From assembly GCF_000379725.1 (NCBI RefSeq), contig NZ_KB903632.1, forward strand, positions 124,001 through 188,000: a stretch of 64,000 nucleotides of DNA, read 5' to 3'. Below are positions 9,906 through 17,517 of this stretch, in pieces. Every line of letters starts with the position of its first letter. Within the stretch, counting starts at the first letter, position 1. This DNA comes from Cytophaga aurantiaca DSM 3654. GTDB taxonomy: Bacteria; Bacteroidota; Bacteroidia; Cytophagales; Cytophagaceae. The position numbers and the translations under genes were made by a program. Below the pieces are notes generated by a model. That model was not told the origin of the DNA and searched no databases. It saw nothing but the letters and a program-made list of their open reading frames with translations.

Positions 9906-9926
9906 AAAAAAAGCCCCAAGGGGCTT
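9906..9926 (-). terminator. Terminator hairpin touching the GH13 start codon
   Basis: An AAGCCCC/GGGGCTT stem with a 2-nt centre (9911-9926) is followed on the minus strand by a T7 run that ends where the GH13 ATG begins (9905). It lies 2 nt after the epimerase stop codon. Confidence 0.8.
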
Positions 9927-9928
9927 AT

Positions 9929-10864
9929 TTATACAGATGCTTGAAACGTAAAATGCTTTTTAAATTCTGCCAACTCCTCAGTAAAATTCGTTTGTTTAAG
10001 AGGGATGTATTTTAACAATTTCGTTTCAGGATTTATTTTTTGTTCTCTTAATTCTAAATGCTGATTGATGAAAATGAATTCCAATGAAGGATACAGATCT
10101 TTTACCTCATCGATCAGATCATAGATCTCTAAATTGCGTTCTGTTAAATTATATATATCTGAAGGAATATCTTTTGTTAAAATTGCTTCCAGCGAATCAA
10201 CCGCTTTCTGTACATGAATAAATGAACGACTTTGACGGCCATTTCCATGAATAGAGATTCTGTTTTTGTAATGTGATTCAAACATAAATTTATTGATCAC
10301 CGCATCAAAACGCATGGAAGATGAATAACCATATACATTACCCAAACGAATAATGATTGCATTCATTTTTTCTCCAAGCCTTGACACATGCTCTTCGCCA
10401 CGCATCTTTGAAACACCATAGATTGTTTTAGGATTAACAGCTACGCTTTCATCGATCAATTGTTTGCCTGAACCGTATACAGAACAACTGCTCACATAGA
10501 TCATTTTTTTGACTGTTTTGATATCTTCAATGGCATACACCAATTCAGCTGTACCCCAGTGGTTCACCTGTTCAAATAAATGACTGTCTGTATTTGCAAA
10601 CGGTGTAGAAGCACGGGCAGCTAAGTGATATACAACATCAATCCCTGTTAATACTTTTCTGATTTTGCGTGTATCTAATAAATCACCAAATTCAAATTGA
10701 ATCTTATCTTTAGAAACATGTTTGGATGCATTAATAAATAAATTATAATTCTCTCTGGACAAATTATCATACACCACAACTTTTGAAACGTCAGGATTTC
10801 CTGCAAGTTTAAGCACTAATTCCGTCCCTACATATCCGGCGCCACCAGTAACCAATACATTCAT
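9929..10864 (-). CDS. NAD-dependent epimerase/dehydratase (extended SDR)
   Basis: This 311-aa protein has the NAD-binding glycine motif GGAGYVG (7-13) and the catalytic set S125 with Y149xxxK153 (YGVSK). These define an extended short-chain dehydrogenase/reductase of the nucleotide-sugar epimerase/dehydratase group, cytoplasmic. Similarity is to UDP-glucose 4-epimerase-like enzymes, but the specific sugar nucleotide cannot be assigned. It starts 17 nt downstream of the cysH-like gene and is probably cotranscribed with it. A terminator follows 2 nt after its stop. Confidence 0.85.
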   Translation of the reverse strand: MNVLVTGGAGYVGTELVLKLAGNPDVSKVVVYDNLSRENYNLFINASKHVSKDKIQFEFGDLLDTRKIRKVLTGIDVVYHLAARASTPFANTDSHLFEQVNHWGTAELVYAIEDIKTVKKMIYVSSCSVYGSGKQLIDESVAVNPKTIYGVSKMRGEEHVSRLGEKMNAIIIRLGNVYGYSSSMRFDAVINKFMFESHYKNRISIHGNGRQSRSFIHVQKAVDSLEAILTKDIPSDIYNLTERNLEIYDLIDEVKDLYPSLEFIFINQHLELREQKINPETKLLKYIPLKQTNFTEELAEFKKHFTFQASV

Positions 10865-10881
10865 ATTATACGATTCTTAAA

Positions 10882-11541
10882 TTAATTCTTACTTACTAAT
10901 TCGGTATTTAAACCGCATTCTGTTTTATTCAAACCAAACCAACGGCCTTGTCTGTTGTATGTATCAATATCAAATTTACGTGTACATGGTTCGCACCCGA
11001 TACTCAAGTATCCTTTTGCTTCTAAAGGATGACGAGGTATTTTAAATTCTTTGATATATTTTTCAATCATACGTACGTCCCAATCCAGCATCGGATGAAA
11101 ACGTATTGTATTGTGAGGAGCAGGCTGCTCAACACCAAAACTTTTACGCACTGCGCTTTGATCTGCACGTACACCATTGATCCATATATCGTAATTAGGC
11201 AATACAGCATCCAACGGTTGTACTTTATTCAAATAGCAGCAGTAATCGGGGTCTGAAGTAAATAATAATCTTCCTTCAGCATCTTTCTGCATATTTCTTG
11301 GAGTAGAAGAAGATACAACCTGAACATTTAACTTGAACAGGTCTGCAATTTGATCCCGATAGGTGATTGTTTCAGGAAAGTGATATCCTGTATTGATAAA
11401 ATACACCGGAATTGTATTGTCAAATTCACTCAGAAGGTGAAGCAACACGATACTATGTGTCTGAAAAGAAGATGAAGTAAAAAGCTTTAAGCCCTTTTCC
11501 TGATATTCTTTCAATTTTTTGTATATATCTTCCTTTACCAT
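10882..11541 (-). CDS. cysH: APS/PAPS reductase (CysH family, iron-sulfur type)
   Basis: This 219-aa protein reduces adenylyl sulfate or its 3'-phospho form to sulfite in assimilatory sulfate reduction. It carries Cys101-Cys102 (DYCCYL) and Cys183-x2-Cys186 (GCEPC), the four cysteines that bind [4Fe-4S] in bacterial APS reductases. The C-terminal ECGLN holds the catalytic cysteine C209. Ligand presence favours APS over PAPS as substrate (family knowledge). The frame is open up to 11592, but MVKEDIY at 11541 is chosen because the 17 extra residues are unlike the family and a promoter-like pair lies inside them. No ATP sulfurylase gene is nearby. Confidence 0.85.
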   Translation of the reverse strand: MVKEDIYKKLKEYQEKGLKLFTSSSFQTHSIVLLHLLSEFDNTIPVYFINTGYHFPETITYRDQIADLFKLNVQVVSSSTPRNMQKDAEGRLLFTSDPDYCCYLNKVQPLDAVLPNYDIWINGVRADQSAVRKSFGVEQPAPHNTIRFHPMLDWDVRMIEKYIKEFKIPRHPLEAKGYLSIGCEPCTRKFDIDTYNRQGRWFGLNKTECGLNTELVSKN

Positions 11542-11562
11542 TTCGAAACAAAATTTAATTCT

Positions 11563-11593
11563 GCAAATTACTAAATAACTACCTTGCAACAAA
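11563..11593 (-). promoter_or_regulatory. Candidate promoter of the cysH-like gene
   Basis: On the minus strand TTTG (11590-11593) is separated by exactly 19 nt from TAATTTGC (11563-11570), a partial match to the Bacteroidota -7 box TAnnTTTG. It would place transcription start just upstream of the ATG at 11541. Confidence 0.35.
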
Positions 11594-11644
11594 ATTTACT
11601 ACCCAACAAGTTCCATTTATGAAATATTATTTCGAAATTTAGAC

Positions 11645-11690
11645 TTTATCCTCCCAAACATTTAATTTTTAATTAAAAGTCGAGGATAAA
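11645..11690. promoter_or_regulatory. Inverted repeat between divergent cysH and queD
   Basis: TTTATCCTC (11645-11653) and GAGGATAAA (11682-11690) are exact 9-nt inverted arms 28 nt apart. An overlapping alternative pairing, GACTTT (11642-11647) with AAAGTC (11676-11681), is also possible. The site lies in the space between divergently transcribed genes and could be an operator; this is inference. Confidence 0.3.
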
Positions 11691-11766
11691 TTCTGCAAAA
11701 GAAAAGGATTCGAGTTTATGAAATTGTAATTTTGTTAGATATTCGAAATATAAAATTCAAAATATA

Positions 11767-12174
11767 TTGAAAACGGCTATCTTCAGAAAGGAACATTTTA
11801 ACGCTGCGCATCGTTTGTTTAATTCAGCATGGACAGATGAACAAAACAACCAGGTATTCGGAAAATGTAATAATCCCAATTATCATGGCCATAATTACGA
11901 ATTGATTGTTAAATTAATAGGAGAAGTTGATCCTGTTACTGGATATGTGTTCGACACAAAGGTATTGAGCGATTTAATTAAAAAACACATACTCTCCCGT
12001 TACGATCACAAAAATTTAAATTTAGATTGTGAAGAGTTTAAGCATCTGAATCCAACAGCTGAAAATATAGCTCATCAAATTTACAAAACCTTGCGATCGT
12101 TGATTGAACCGTCGATTGATCTGAAAGTAATCTTATATGAAACAGAACGAAACTTCGTTGAATACCCCGCATAA
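11767..12174 (+). CDS. queD: 6-carboxytetrahydropterin / 6-pyruvoyltetrahydropterin synthase family
   Basis: This 135-aa enzyme converts dihydroneopterin triphosphate to a tetrahydropterin. The zinc ligands are H15 (EHFNAAH), H40 and H42 (HGHNY), with catalytic C34 in GKCNNPNYHGHNY. That spacing resembles the pyruvoyl-type enzyme as well as QueD, so the product is uncertain. The start is TTG: the frame has a stop at 11719 and no ATG or GTG between it and the conserved N-terminus. Its 3' end overlaps the long form of folE, whose product is the substrate of this enzyme, which makes the pairing functional. Cytoplasmic. Confidence 0.88.
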   Translation: MKTAIFRKEHFNAAHRLFNSAWTDEQNNQVFGKCNNPNYHGHNYELIVKLIGEVDPVTGYVFDTKVLSDLIKKHILSRYDHKNLNLDCEEFKHLNPTAENIAHQIYKTLRSLIEPSIDLKVILYETERNFVEYPA

Positions 12175-12826
12175 ACCAGCTATAATGGACGAATCAGGTG
12201 ATGACCATATTTCTTCTTCGGCAGAAACGCCATTAAGAGAAGATGCATTTGAAAAAGATGACGCTTTAAAAATTGAATTAATACAAAAACATTTTAAAGA
12301 AATTATGCACATACTTGGTCTTGATCTAACAGACGACAGTCTGAAAGGCACACCAAACAGAGTTGCTAAAATGTATGTTAAAGAAATATTCAGTGGTTTA
12401 AATCCAGCAAATAAACCCAGTGTAAAACTGTTTGAAAACAAGTATAAGTATAATGAGATGCTCGTTGAAAAAGACATTACGCTTTATTCTTACTGCGAAC
12501 ATCACTTTGTACCAATCATTGGCAAAGCCCATGTAGCGTACATTTCAAACGGACAAGTAATCGGATTATCCAAAATCAACCGATTGGTTGAATATTATTC
12601 TAAGAGACCTCAAGTGCAGGAACGTTTAACCGTTCAGATTGCAGAGGCTCTTAAAGAAGCGTTGAAAACAGATGACGTGGCTATAGTCATCGATTCGGCG
12701 CATTTATGCGTTTCTTCCAGGGGGGTGAAAGATACAGCCAGCACAACTATTACAGCTCATTACTCTGGAAAATTCAAAGAAGATCAAACCAAAAATGAAT
12801 TTTTAGCATTTATCCAGAAAAAATGA
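12137..12826 (+). CDS. folE: GTP cyclohydrolase I
   Basis: This 229-aa enzyme converts GTP to dihydroneopterin triphosphate, the first step of folate, pterin and queuosine synthesis. Zinc ligands are C120 and H123 (YCEHHFVP) and C191 (HLCVSSRG). The GTP-binding region IGLSKINRLVEYYSKRPQVQ (142-161) is intact. The start is uncertain: ATG at 12137 overlaps the preceding gene by 38 nt, while ATG at 12185 lies 10 nt after its stop and still keeps the conserved GDDHISSS. The 3' end overlaps the marR gene by 4 nt (ATGA), so the three are translationally linked. Confidence 0.95.
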   Translation: MKQNETSLNTPHKPAIMDESGDDHISSSAETPLREDAFEKDDALKIELIQKHFKEIMHILGLDLTDDSLKGTPNRVAKMYVKEIFSGLNPANKPSVKLFENKYKYNEMLVEKDITLYSYCEHHFVPIIGKAHVAYISNGQVIGLSKINRLVEYYSKRPQVQERLTVQIAEALKEALKTDDVAIVIDSAHLCVSSRGVKDTASTTITAHYSGKFKEDQTKNEFLAFIQKK

Positions 12827-13275
12827 GATTAGAAGACGAAATTAAACAAGTAAAAGCATTCACTAGTGAATACAGTAAAGCTGCTGTAAACCTTATATAC
12901 ACGTATAACTGGCTAGATTCATTTTCTAAAGTTTTTTTCAATGAATATGATATCACATCACAGCAGTTTAACATTTTACGTATCCTAAAGGGGCAACATC
13001 CCAACCCTTCAACCATCAACTTATTGAAGGAACGCATGTTGGATAAGATGTGTGATGCGTCCAGACTGGTAGAACGTTTACGTATAAAAGGTTTGGTAGA
13101 ACGCTCCAAAGCATCTACAGACAAACGTGCCGTAGATATCTTCATTACTAAAAAAGGCGAACAGCTTTTGGCAAAAATTGCTATAAAATTCCCGGAGTTT
13201 GAGCGGAAATTCTTAACGCTGACTGAAGAGGAAGTTGCAGATTTGAACAAGTTATTAGACAAATTAAGAGGGTAA
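12823..13275 (+). CDS. MarR-family transcriptional regulator
   Basis: This 150-aa protein has a winged helix-turn-helix of the MarR type: FNEYDITSQQFNILRIL, then a recognition-helix region (NLLKERMLDKMCDASRLVER), then the wing VERSKASTDKRAVDIFIT with the conserved D-x-R-A. It binds DNA as a dimer in the family. It overlaps folE by 4 nt and so is coexpressed with the pterin genes; whether it regulates them is unknown. No palindromic target is evident immediately upstream of the cluster apart from the arms at 11645-11690. Confidence 0.88.
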   Translation: MRLEDEIKQVKAFTSEYSKAAVNLIYTYNWLDSFSKVFFNEYDITSQQFNILRILKGQHPNPSTINLLKERMLDKMCDASRLVERLRIKGLVERSKASTDKRAVDIFITKKGEQLLAKIAIKFPEFERKFLTLTEEEVADLNKLLDKLRG

Positions 13276-13361
13276 TCCACCTACTTATCCACATAATTCA
13301 AAATTTAACATATATATCAACTGAACTCGGTTACCAAACTTGTAGTAAAAGTATATAAATC

Positions 13362-13901
13362 ATGAATGACCAAGAGATTTTAGTGCGACTAAAACAGGGC
13401 GATGAAAATACCTTGGACTTACTCTATAAACAGCATTACCGGATGATGGTCAAATTGATCCTCAAAAACAACGGTAGTGAAGAGGAAGCAAAGGACATTT
13501 ACCAGGAGGCACTAATAATACTTTGGCAGAGAGCGCGAGACCCGGAATTTATACTCACCTCTAAAATAAGCACTTACCTTTATAGCGTGTGCTTAAATCT
13601 TTGGAGAAAAGAGCTTGAACGAAAAAAACGCTTCTCACACGAAGTAAATGACGGTGTTGAGATCATGGATATGGACAGGGATGAACGCATTAAAATTATC
13701 AACAATTGCATTCAAAAACTGGGTGATACCTGTAGAGATATTTTAACATATTACTACTTTGATCGCTTATCGATGGTAGAAATTGCAGAAAAAATGGGTT
13801 TTGCAAATTCAGATACGTCTAAGACAAAAAAATACAAATGTAAAAAGGAGCTTGACCTCCTTGTGAAATCTTTATATAAAGAAAGTGACTTTCTTGACTA
13901 A
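13362..13901 (+). CDS. ECF-type RNA polymerase sigma factor
   Basis: This 179-aa protein has sigma region 2 (about 22-90, with AKDIYQEALIILWQRA) and region 4 (about 118-175, with the helix-turn-helix LSMVEIAEKMGFANSDTSKT). Regions 1.1 and 3 are missing, which defines the extracytoplasmic-function group. The next gene starts 3 nt after its stop and encodes a probable membrane anti-sigma factor. The regulon cannot be predicted from this window. Confidence 0.92.
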   Translation: MNDQEILVRLKQGDENTLDLLYKQHYRMMVKLILKNNGSEEEAKDIYQEALIILWQRARDPEFILTSKISTYLYSVCLNLWRKELERKKRFSHEVNDGVEIMDMDRDERIKIINNCIQKLGDTCRDILTYYYFDRLSMVEIAEKMGFANSDTSKTKKYKCKKELDLLVKSLYKESDFLD

Positions 13902-13904
13902 TTT

Positions 13905-14819
13905 ATGAATATTACAGAAGAAACAATTGATTCATTCTTGCGTGGGGATTTAAACAGTGCCGAGACAGCAGCTTTTAACAAAGCCGTATCCGCCGACCCT
14001 AAGCTTCAACAAGAAGTATCAATCCAAAAAGACATTATTGATTCGGTAAAACAATACCGCCATCAACAACTGAAGAATCGCATGAATGCTATTGAAGTGA
14101 AACCTGTTGGATTTGGCTTCTTAGGCTCGCCTTACGTAAAGTTAGCTGCATCTGTAGCTATCGTTGCATTGATCGTAGGCTCATTCTCTTTATTTAACAA
14201 AGGAAATGAAGGTTCTACAGTTGCTGTTGAATCAAATACTATTGACGATAATACGTCTGCAACAGCAGCTAATACTGAAATAGAATCGCCTGTAGTTTCA
14301 TCTTCCCAAACGACTTCCGGATCTGAAACACCTTCTGTTGCTGCAGATCAAAAAACTACAGCAACATCTGTGATCCCAAATAACACCAAAGCAGTAAGCG
14401 GCTCTAGCAAAAAATCAAAATCGCAAAACAACGCATCGGATGTAGCACATACAGATCTTTCTGAAGAACCTCTTGATACAGACAATGCAATTGACGGCAT
14501 CAATGACAACTTTGATATGCCTGCAATGAATCATGGCGGAAATACTTCTACGATCTCTTCGCCTCAAATTAAGGTTAGTATTGTTAAAGAAAATAACTTA
14601 GGATATCGATTCTTTAACAATCAGTTGTTCCTTCATGGAAACTTCTCAAATAGCACATACGAGTTGTTTGAATTGAACAACAAACCATCAAAACAATTGT
14701 TTTTATACTTTGAAAACAACTATTACGAACTGATTCAGGGTAAAACAAAAGTGACTTCACTTAAACCGATTACCGATAAAGCGATTTTACTGCAATTAAC
14801 TCAGCTAAGAGAGCATTAA
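13905..14819 (+). CDS. Probable anti-sigma factor, single-pass membrane protein
   Basis: This 304-aa protein has a cytosolic N-terminal helix-rich part (1-75) beginning EETIDSFLRGDLNSAETAAF, which resembles the start of anti-sigma factors without a zinc motif. One membrane segment follows (about 78-97, VKLAASVAIVALIVGSFSLF), then a serine/threonine/asparagine-rich linker (100-220) and an unrecognised C-terminal domain of about 90 aa. It would hold the preceding ECF sigma at the membrane and sense an envelope signal outside. The role is inferred from the 3-nt spacing to the sigma gene and the topology; no family signature was certain. A terminator follows. Confidence 0.65.
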   Translation: MNITEETIDSFLRGDLNSAETAAFNKAVSADPKLQQEVSIQKDIIDSVKQYRHQQLKNRMNAIEVKPVGFGFLGSPYVKLAASVAIVALIVGSFSLFNKGNEGSTVAVESNTIDDNTSATAANTEIESPVVSSSQTTSGSETPSVAADQKTTATSVIPNNTKAVSGSSKKSKSQNNASDVAHTDLSEEPLDTDNAIDGINDNFDMPAMNHGGNTSTISSPQIKVSIVKENNLGYRFFNNQLFLHGNFSNSTYELFELNNKPSKQLFLYFENNYYELIQGKTKVTSLKPITDKAILLQLTQLREH

Positions 14820-14846
14820 TCCTAATAACTTCCCGTATTCAAATTG

Positions 14847-14888
14847 GATAGGTCAGATTTACTTGGTAAATTTGACCTATCGTTTTTT
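14847..14888 (+). terminator. Terminator after the anti-sigma gene
   Basis: A 16-bp stem (14847-14862 with 14866-14881, one G-T pair, 3-nt loop) is followed by G and a run of six T. Its T-run ends 10 nt before the ftsX GTG start. Confidence 0.85.
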
Positions 14889-14898
14889 ATAGCAGTAC

Positions 14899-15801
14899 GT
14901 GGCAGAGATAACAACAAAAAAGAGAAAAAAAATACTGGGGAGCTTTCCCTATACAACAGTAATTTTCAGCATAACCTTATCTTTAAGTGTTATTGGTGTT
15001 TTTGGACTTATTTTGATTAATGCTCAATCGATCAAGAAGATCATCCACAATCAAGTCGGCGAAGTACAGATATATGTACACAATCACATCAATGACTCAA
15101 TGCAGACAGCTTTTAAAACAAACTTGTATCAAAAGAATTATTTAGCGAAAGACGCCTCTGGTGCTCCTGAAATTACCTACATTTCAAAAGAAGCGGCAAA
15201 GGACGAATACATCAAACAAACCGGACAGGATTTTACAAAAATCATTGACGAGAATCCGTTGCGGGCATCCTACACCATTCACATTGCAGAAAACTATACA
15301 GATTCTTCATCCATGAATTTCATTATCAAAGATCTGAATGCCGATCCTGCAGTATATGAAGTTATTTACGAAGAAGCATTGCTTAAAAAAGTAACACGTA
15401 ACATCCGAAACGCAGGAATTGTGTTAGCAGCATTTGCGCTCCTCCTTACCATTGTTACCTTCTTCCTTATCAATAATACAATTAAATTAGCGTTATACTC
15501 ACAACGCTTTTTAATCCGAAGCATGCAATTGGTTGGGGCCCGCCCCTTTTTCATACAAAAACCTTTTATATACAGAGCCATGCTGCAAGGCGCTATCAGT
15601 GGTGTATTGGCATCCATCTTATTATTTGCTCTTCAACAGTATGCGTTTGCTTCCATTGAAGATTTACAAAAATTATACGTACCTGAACTAACGTATATGC
15701 TATATAGTGCGCTTATCTTTATGGGTGCGTTAATTGGCTTAATCAGTTCATACCTTTCATTACGCAAATACATGTTCTTGTCTTTAGACGATTTATATTA
15801 A
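14899..15801 (+). CDS. ftsX: Cell division protein FtsX
   Basis: This 300-aa inner-membrane protein is the permease-like partner of FtsE. It links septal ring assembly to peptidoglycan hydrolase activation. The topology is typical: one membrane segment (about 17-42), a periplasmic domain (45-165) and three C-terminal segments (about 170-192, 225-248, 265-288) containing the FtsX-family permease core. The start is GTG; no better codon keeps the basic N-terminus next to the first membrane segment. ftsE is not adjacent, as is usual in Bacteroidota. It is the first of five tightly spaced genes. Confidence 0.88.
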   Translation: MAEITTKKRKKILGSFPYTTVIFSITLSLSVIGVFGLILINAQSIKKIIHNQVGEVQIYVHNHINDSMQTAFKTNLYQKNYLAKDASGAPEITYISKEAAKDEYIKQTGQDFTKIIDENPLRASYTIHIAENYTDSSSMNFIIKDLNADPAVYEVIYEEALLKKVTRNIRNAGIVLAAFALLLTIVTFFLINNTIKLALYSQRFLIRSMQLVGARPFFIQKPFIYRAMLQGAISGVLASILLFALQQYAFASIEDLQKLYVPELTYMLYSALIFMGALIGLISSYLSLRKYMFLSLDDLY

Positions 15802-15805
15802 AATT

Positions 15806-16018
15806 ATGAGCAAAGAAAAATTAGTTTTCGGAAACATCAACTACATCATCATGGTGGCAGGTGTATTATTAATGGTTATCGGATATTTCATTATGGCATC
15901 TGATACAACACAGTATGGCTTTGGTCCAAAAGGCTTAACTGTTGGACCAATGATCGTATTGTTAGGTTTGATTGTAGAAGTTGCTGCAATATTTTATACG
16001 CCAAAGAACAAAGCTTAA
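15806..16018 (+). CDS. DUF3098 family small membrane protein
   Basis: This 70-aa protein has two membrane segments (about 12-30 and 44-63) separated by YGFGPKGLTVGP. It matches the DUF3098 family, usually located between ftsX and uppP in Bacteroidota. The function is unknown. It starts 4 nt after ftsX and ends 3 nt before uppP, so its expression is tied to division and lipid-carrier recycling. Confidence 0.8.
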   Translation: MSKEKLVFGNINYIIMVAGVLLMVIGYFIMASDTTQYGFGPKGLTVGPMIVLLGLIVEVAAIFYTPKNKA

Positions 16019-16021
16019 ATC

Positions 16022-16813
16022 ATGAATTGGATTGAGGCTATTGTTTTAGCAATCGTTGAAGGCATTACAGAGTTCCTACCTGTTTCTTCAACAGGTCATA
16101 TGATTATTGCATCAGCAATAATGGGAATTAAAAATGATCCATTTACAAAAGTTTTTGAAGTTGCGATACAATTCGGGGCAATCCTATCTGTAGTTGTACT
16201 GTATTTCAAACGCTTCTTCAAAAGTTTCGACTTCTATTTCAAATTATTTGTAGCCTTTATTCCCACAGCGATTGTTGGCTTACTACTAAAACAACATATT
16301 GATGAGCTGCTTGAAAAAGTTTGGGTAGTAGCTGCCGCTCTTCTGTTAGGTGGTATTATTTTATTGTTTATTGATAAGTGGTTTGAAAAAAATGAGACCG
16401 AAGGCACGGATGAAGTATCTTATAAAACCGGCTTTCTGATTGGATGTTTCCAATGCTTAGCTATGGTTCCTGGCGTATCCAGATCTGCTGCTACAATCAT
16501 TGGCGGTCTTACACAGAAACTAACCCGTAAAGCAGCGGCTGAATTTTCTTTCTTCCTTGCTGTACCTACCATGTTTGCTGCAACAGCAAAAAGTCTGTAC
16601 GATGAAAAAGATCTGATTCTTGAATCGACGGATAAAATTCCGTTACTGCTATTAGGTAACATCGTTGCCTTTGTTGTAGCCATGCTGGCAATAAAATTCT
16701 TCATTAATATTTTGACTAAATACGGATTTAAAGTATTTGGTTACTATCGAATAGCACTTGGTGCATTGCTGTTGATTCTACTTCTTATGAACGTAGATCT
16801 TGCAGTTGTTTAA
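16022..16813 (+). CDS. uppP: Undecaprenyl-diphosphatase
   Basis: This 263-aa inner-membrane enzyme removes a phosphate from undecaprenyl diphosphate to recycle the lipid carrier of cell-wall and polysaccharide synthesis. Both active-site motifs are intact: [14 protein letters not shown] (13-26) and PGVSRSAAT with R154 (150-158). Multiple membrane segments are present. Loss of this family gives bacitracin sensitivity in other bacteria. It sits in the ftsX-truB-ribF operon, 23 nt before truB. Confidence 0.95.
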   Translation: MNWIEAIVLAIVEGITEFLPVSSTGHMIIASAIMGIKNDPFTKVFEVAIQFGAILSVVVLYFKRFFKSFDFYFKLFVAFIPTAIVGLLLKQHIDELLEKVWVVAAALLLGGIILLFIDKWFEKNETEGTDEVSYKTGFLIGCFQCLAMVPGVSRSAATIIGGLTQKLTRKAAAEFSFFLAVPTMFAATAKSLYDEKDLILESTDKIPLLLLGNIVAFVVAMLAIKFFINILTKYGFKVFGYYRIALGALLLILLLMNVDLAVV

Positions 16814-16836
16814 TCTTCCCTCCTCTTCGTATATAG

Positions 16837-17517
16837 ATGTCTGCCGCTATTGAAACTCCTCAGCACGATCTGGTATTATGTTTAGACAAACCATACCATT
16901 GGACCTCCTTCGATGTGGTGAAAAAAGTACGCAGAACATTAAAAATGAAAAAAGTAGGTCATGCCGGAACGCTTGATCCACTTGCTACCGGCTTACTCAT
17001 TGTATGCACAGGTAAAAAAACAAAGACGATCGAGTCTTTGATGGATGATGAAAAAGAATATTCAGGAGCAATCTCATTAGGAGCAACAACAGCTTCTTAT
17101 GATTTAGAATTACCTCTTGAAAACATAAAAGACATTTCACAGATTACCGAAACACAAATCCGCAAAACGGTTAAACAATTTTTAGGAACCATTACACAAA
17201 CTCCTCCGATTTATTCTGCTGTTAAGGTAGATGGCAAAAGAGCCTACGACGAAGCACGCAAAGGCAATGAAGTTGTGATCAAACAACGTCAGGTTTTCAT
17301 CAAAGAATTCCGAATTACCAACATTGAATTACCTCTTGTACACTTCAATATCGTTTGCAGCAAAGGAACGTATATTCGCACGATTGCAAATGATTTTGGA
17401 ATTGCCTTAAATTGCGGTGCGCACTTACATGCATTACGGAGAGAACGTATTGGAAAATATTCTGTTCAGAGTGCACTCACTCCGGAACAGCTGGAAGCAC
17501 AATATGCAGCCTTATGA
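16837..17517 (+). CDS. truB: tRNA pseudouridine-55 synthase
   Basis: This 226-aa enzyme makes pseudouridine 55 in the T-loop of tRNA. The catalytic aspartate is D47 in VGHAGTLDPLATG. IYSAVKVDGKRAYD and GTYIRTIANDFG are further family motifs. It lacks the C-terminal PUA-like extension of longer homologues, which is common in this phylum. Its stop overlaps the ribF start (ATGA at 17514-17517). Confidence 0.95.
   Translation: MSAAIETPQHDLVLCLDKPYHWTSFDVVKKVRRTLKMKKVGHAGTLDPLATGLLIVCTGKKTKTIESLMDDEKEYSGAISLGATTASYDLELPLENIKDISQITETQIRKTVKQFLGTITQTPPIYSAVKVDGKRAYDEARKGNEVVIKQRQVFIKEFRITNIELPLVHFNIVCSKGTYIRTIANDFGIALNCGAHLHALRRERIGKYSVQSALTPEQLEAQYAAL

Noticed and set aside
13285-13293. TTATCCACA, identical to a DnaA box, upstream of the ECF sigma gene
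   Set aside because: A single box without an AT-rich unwinding element or dnaA nearby; expected by chance in 64 kb.
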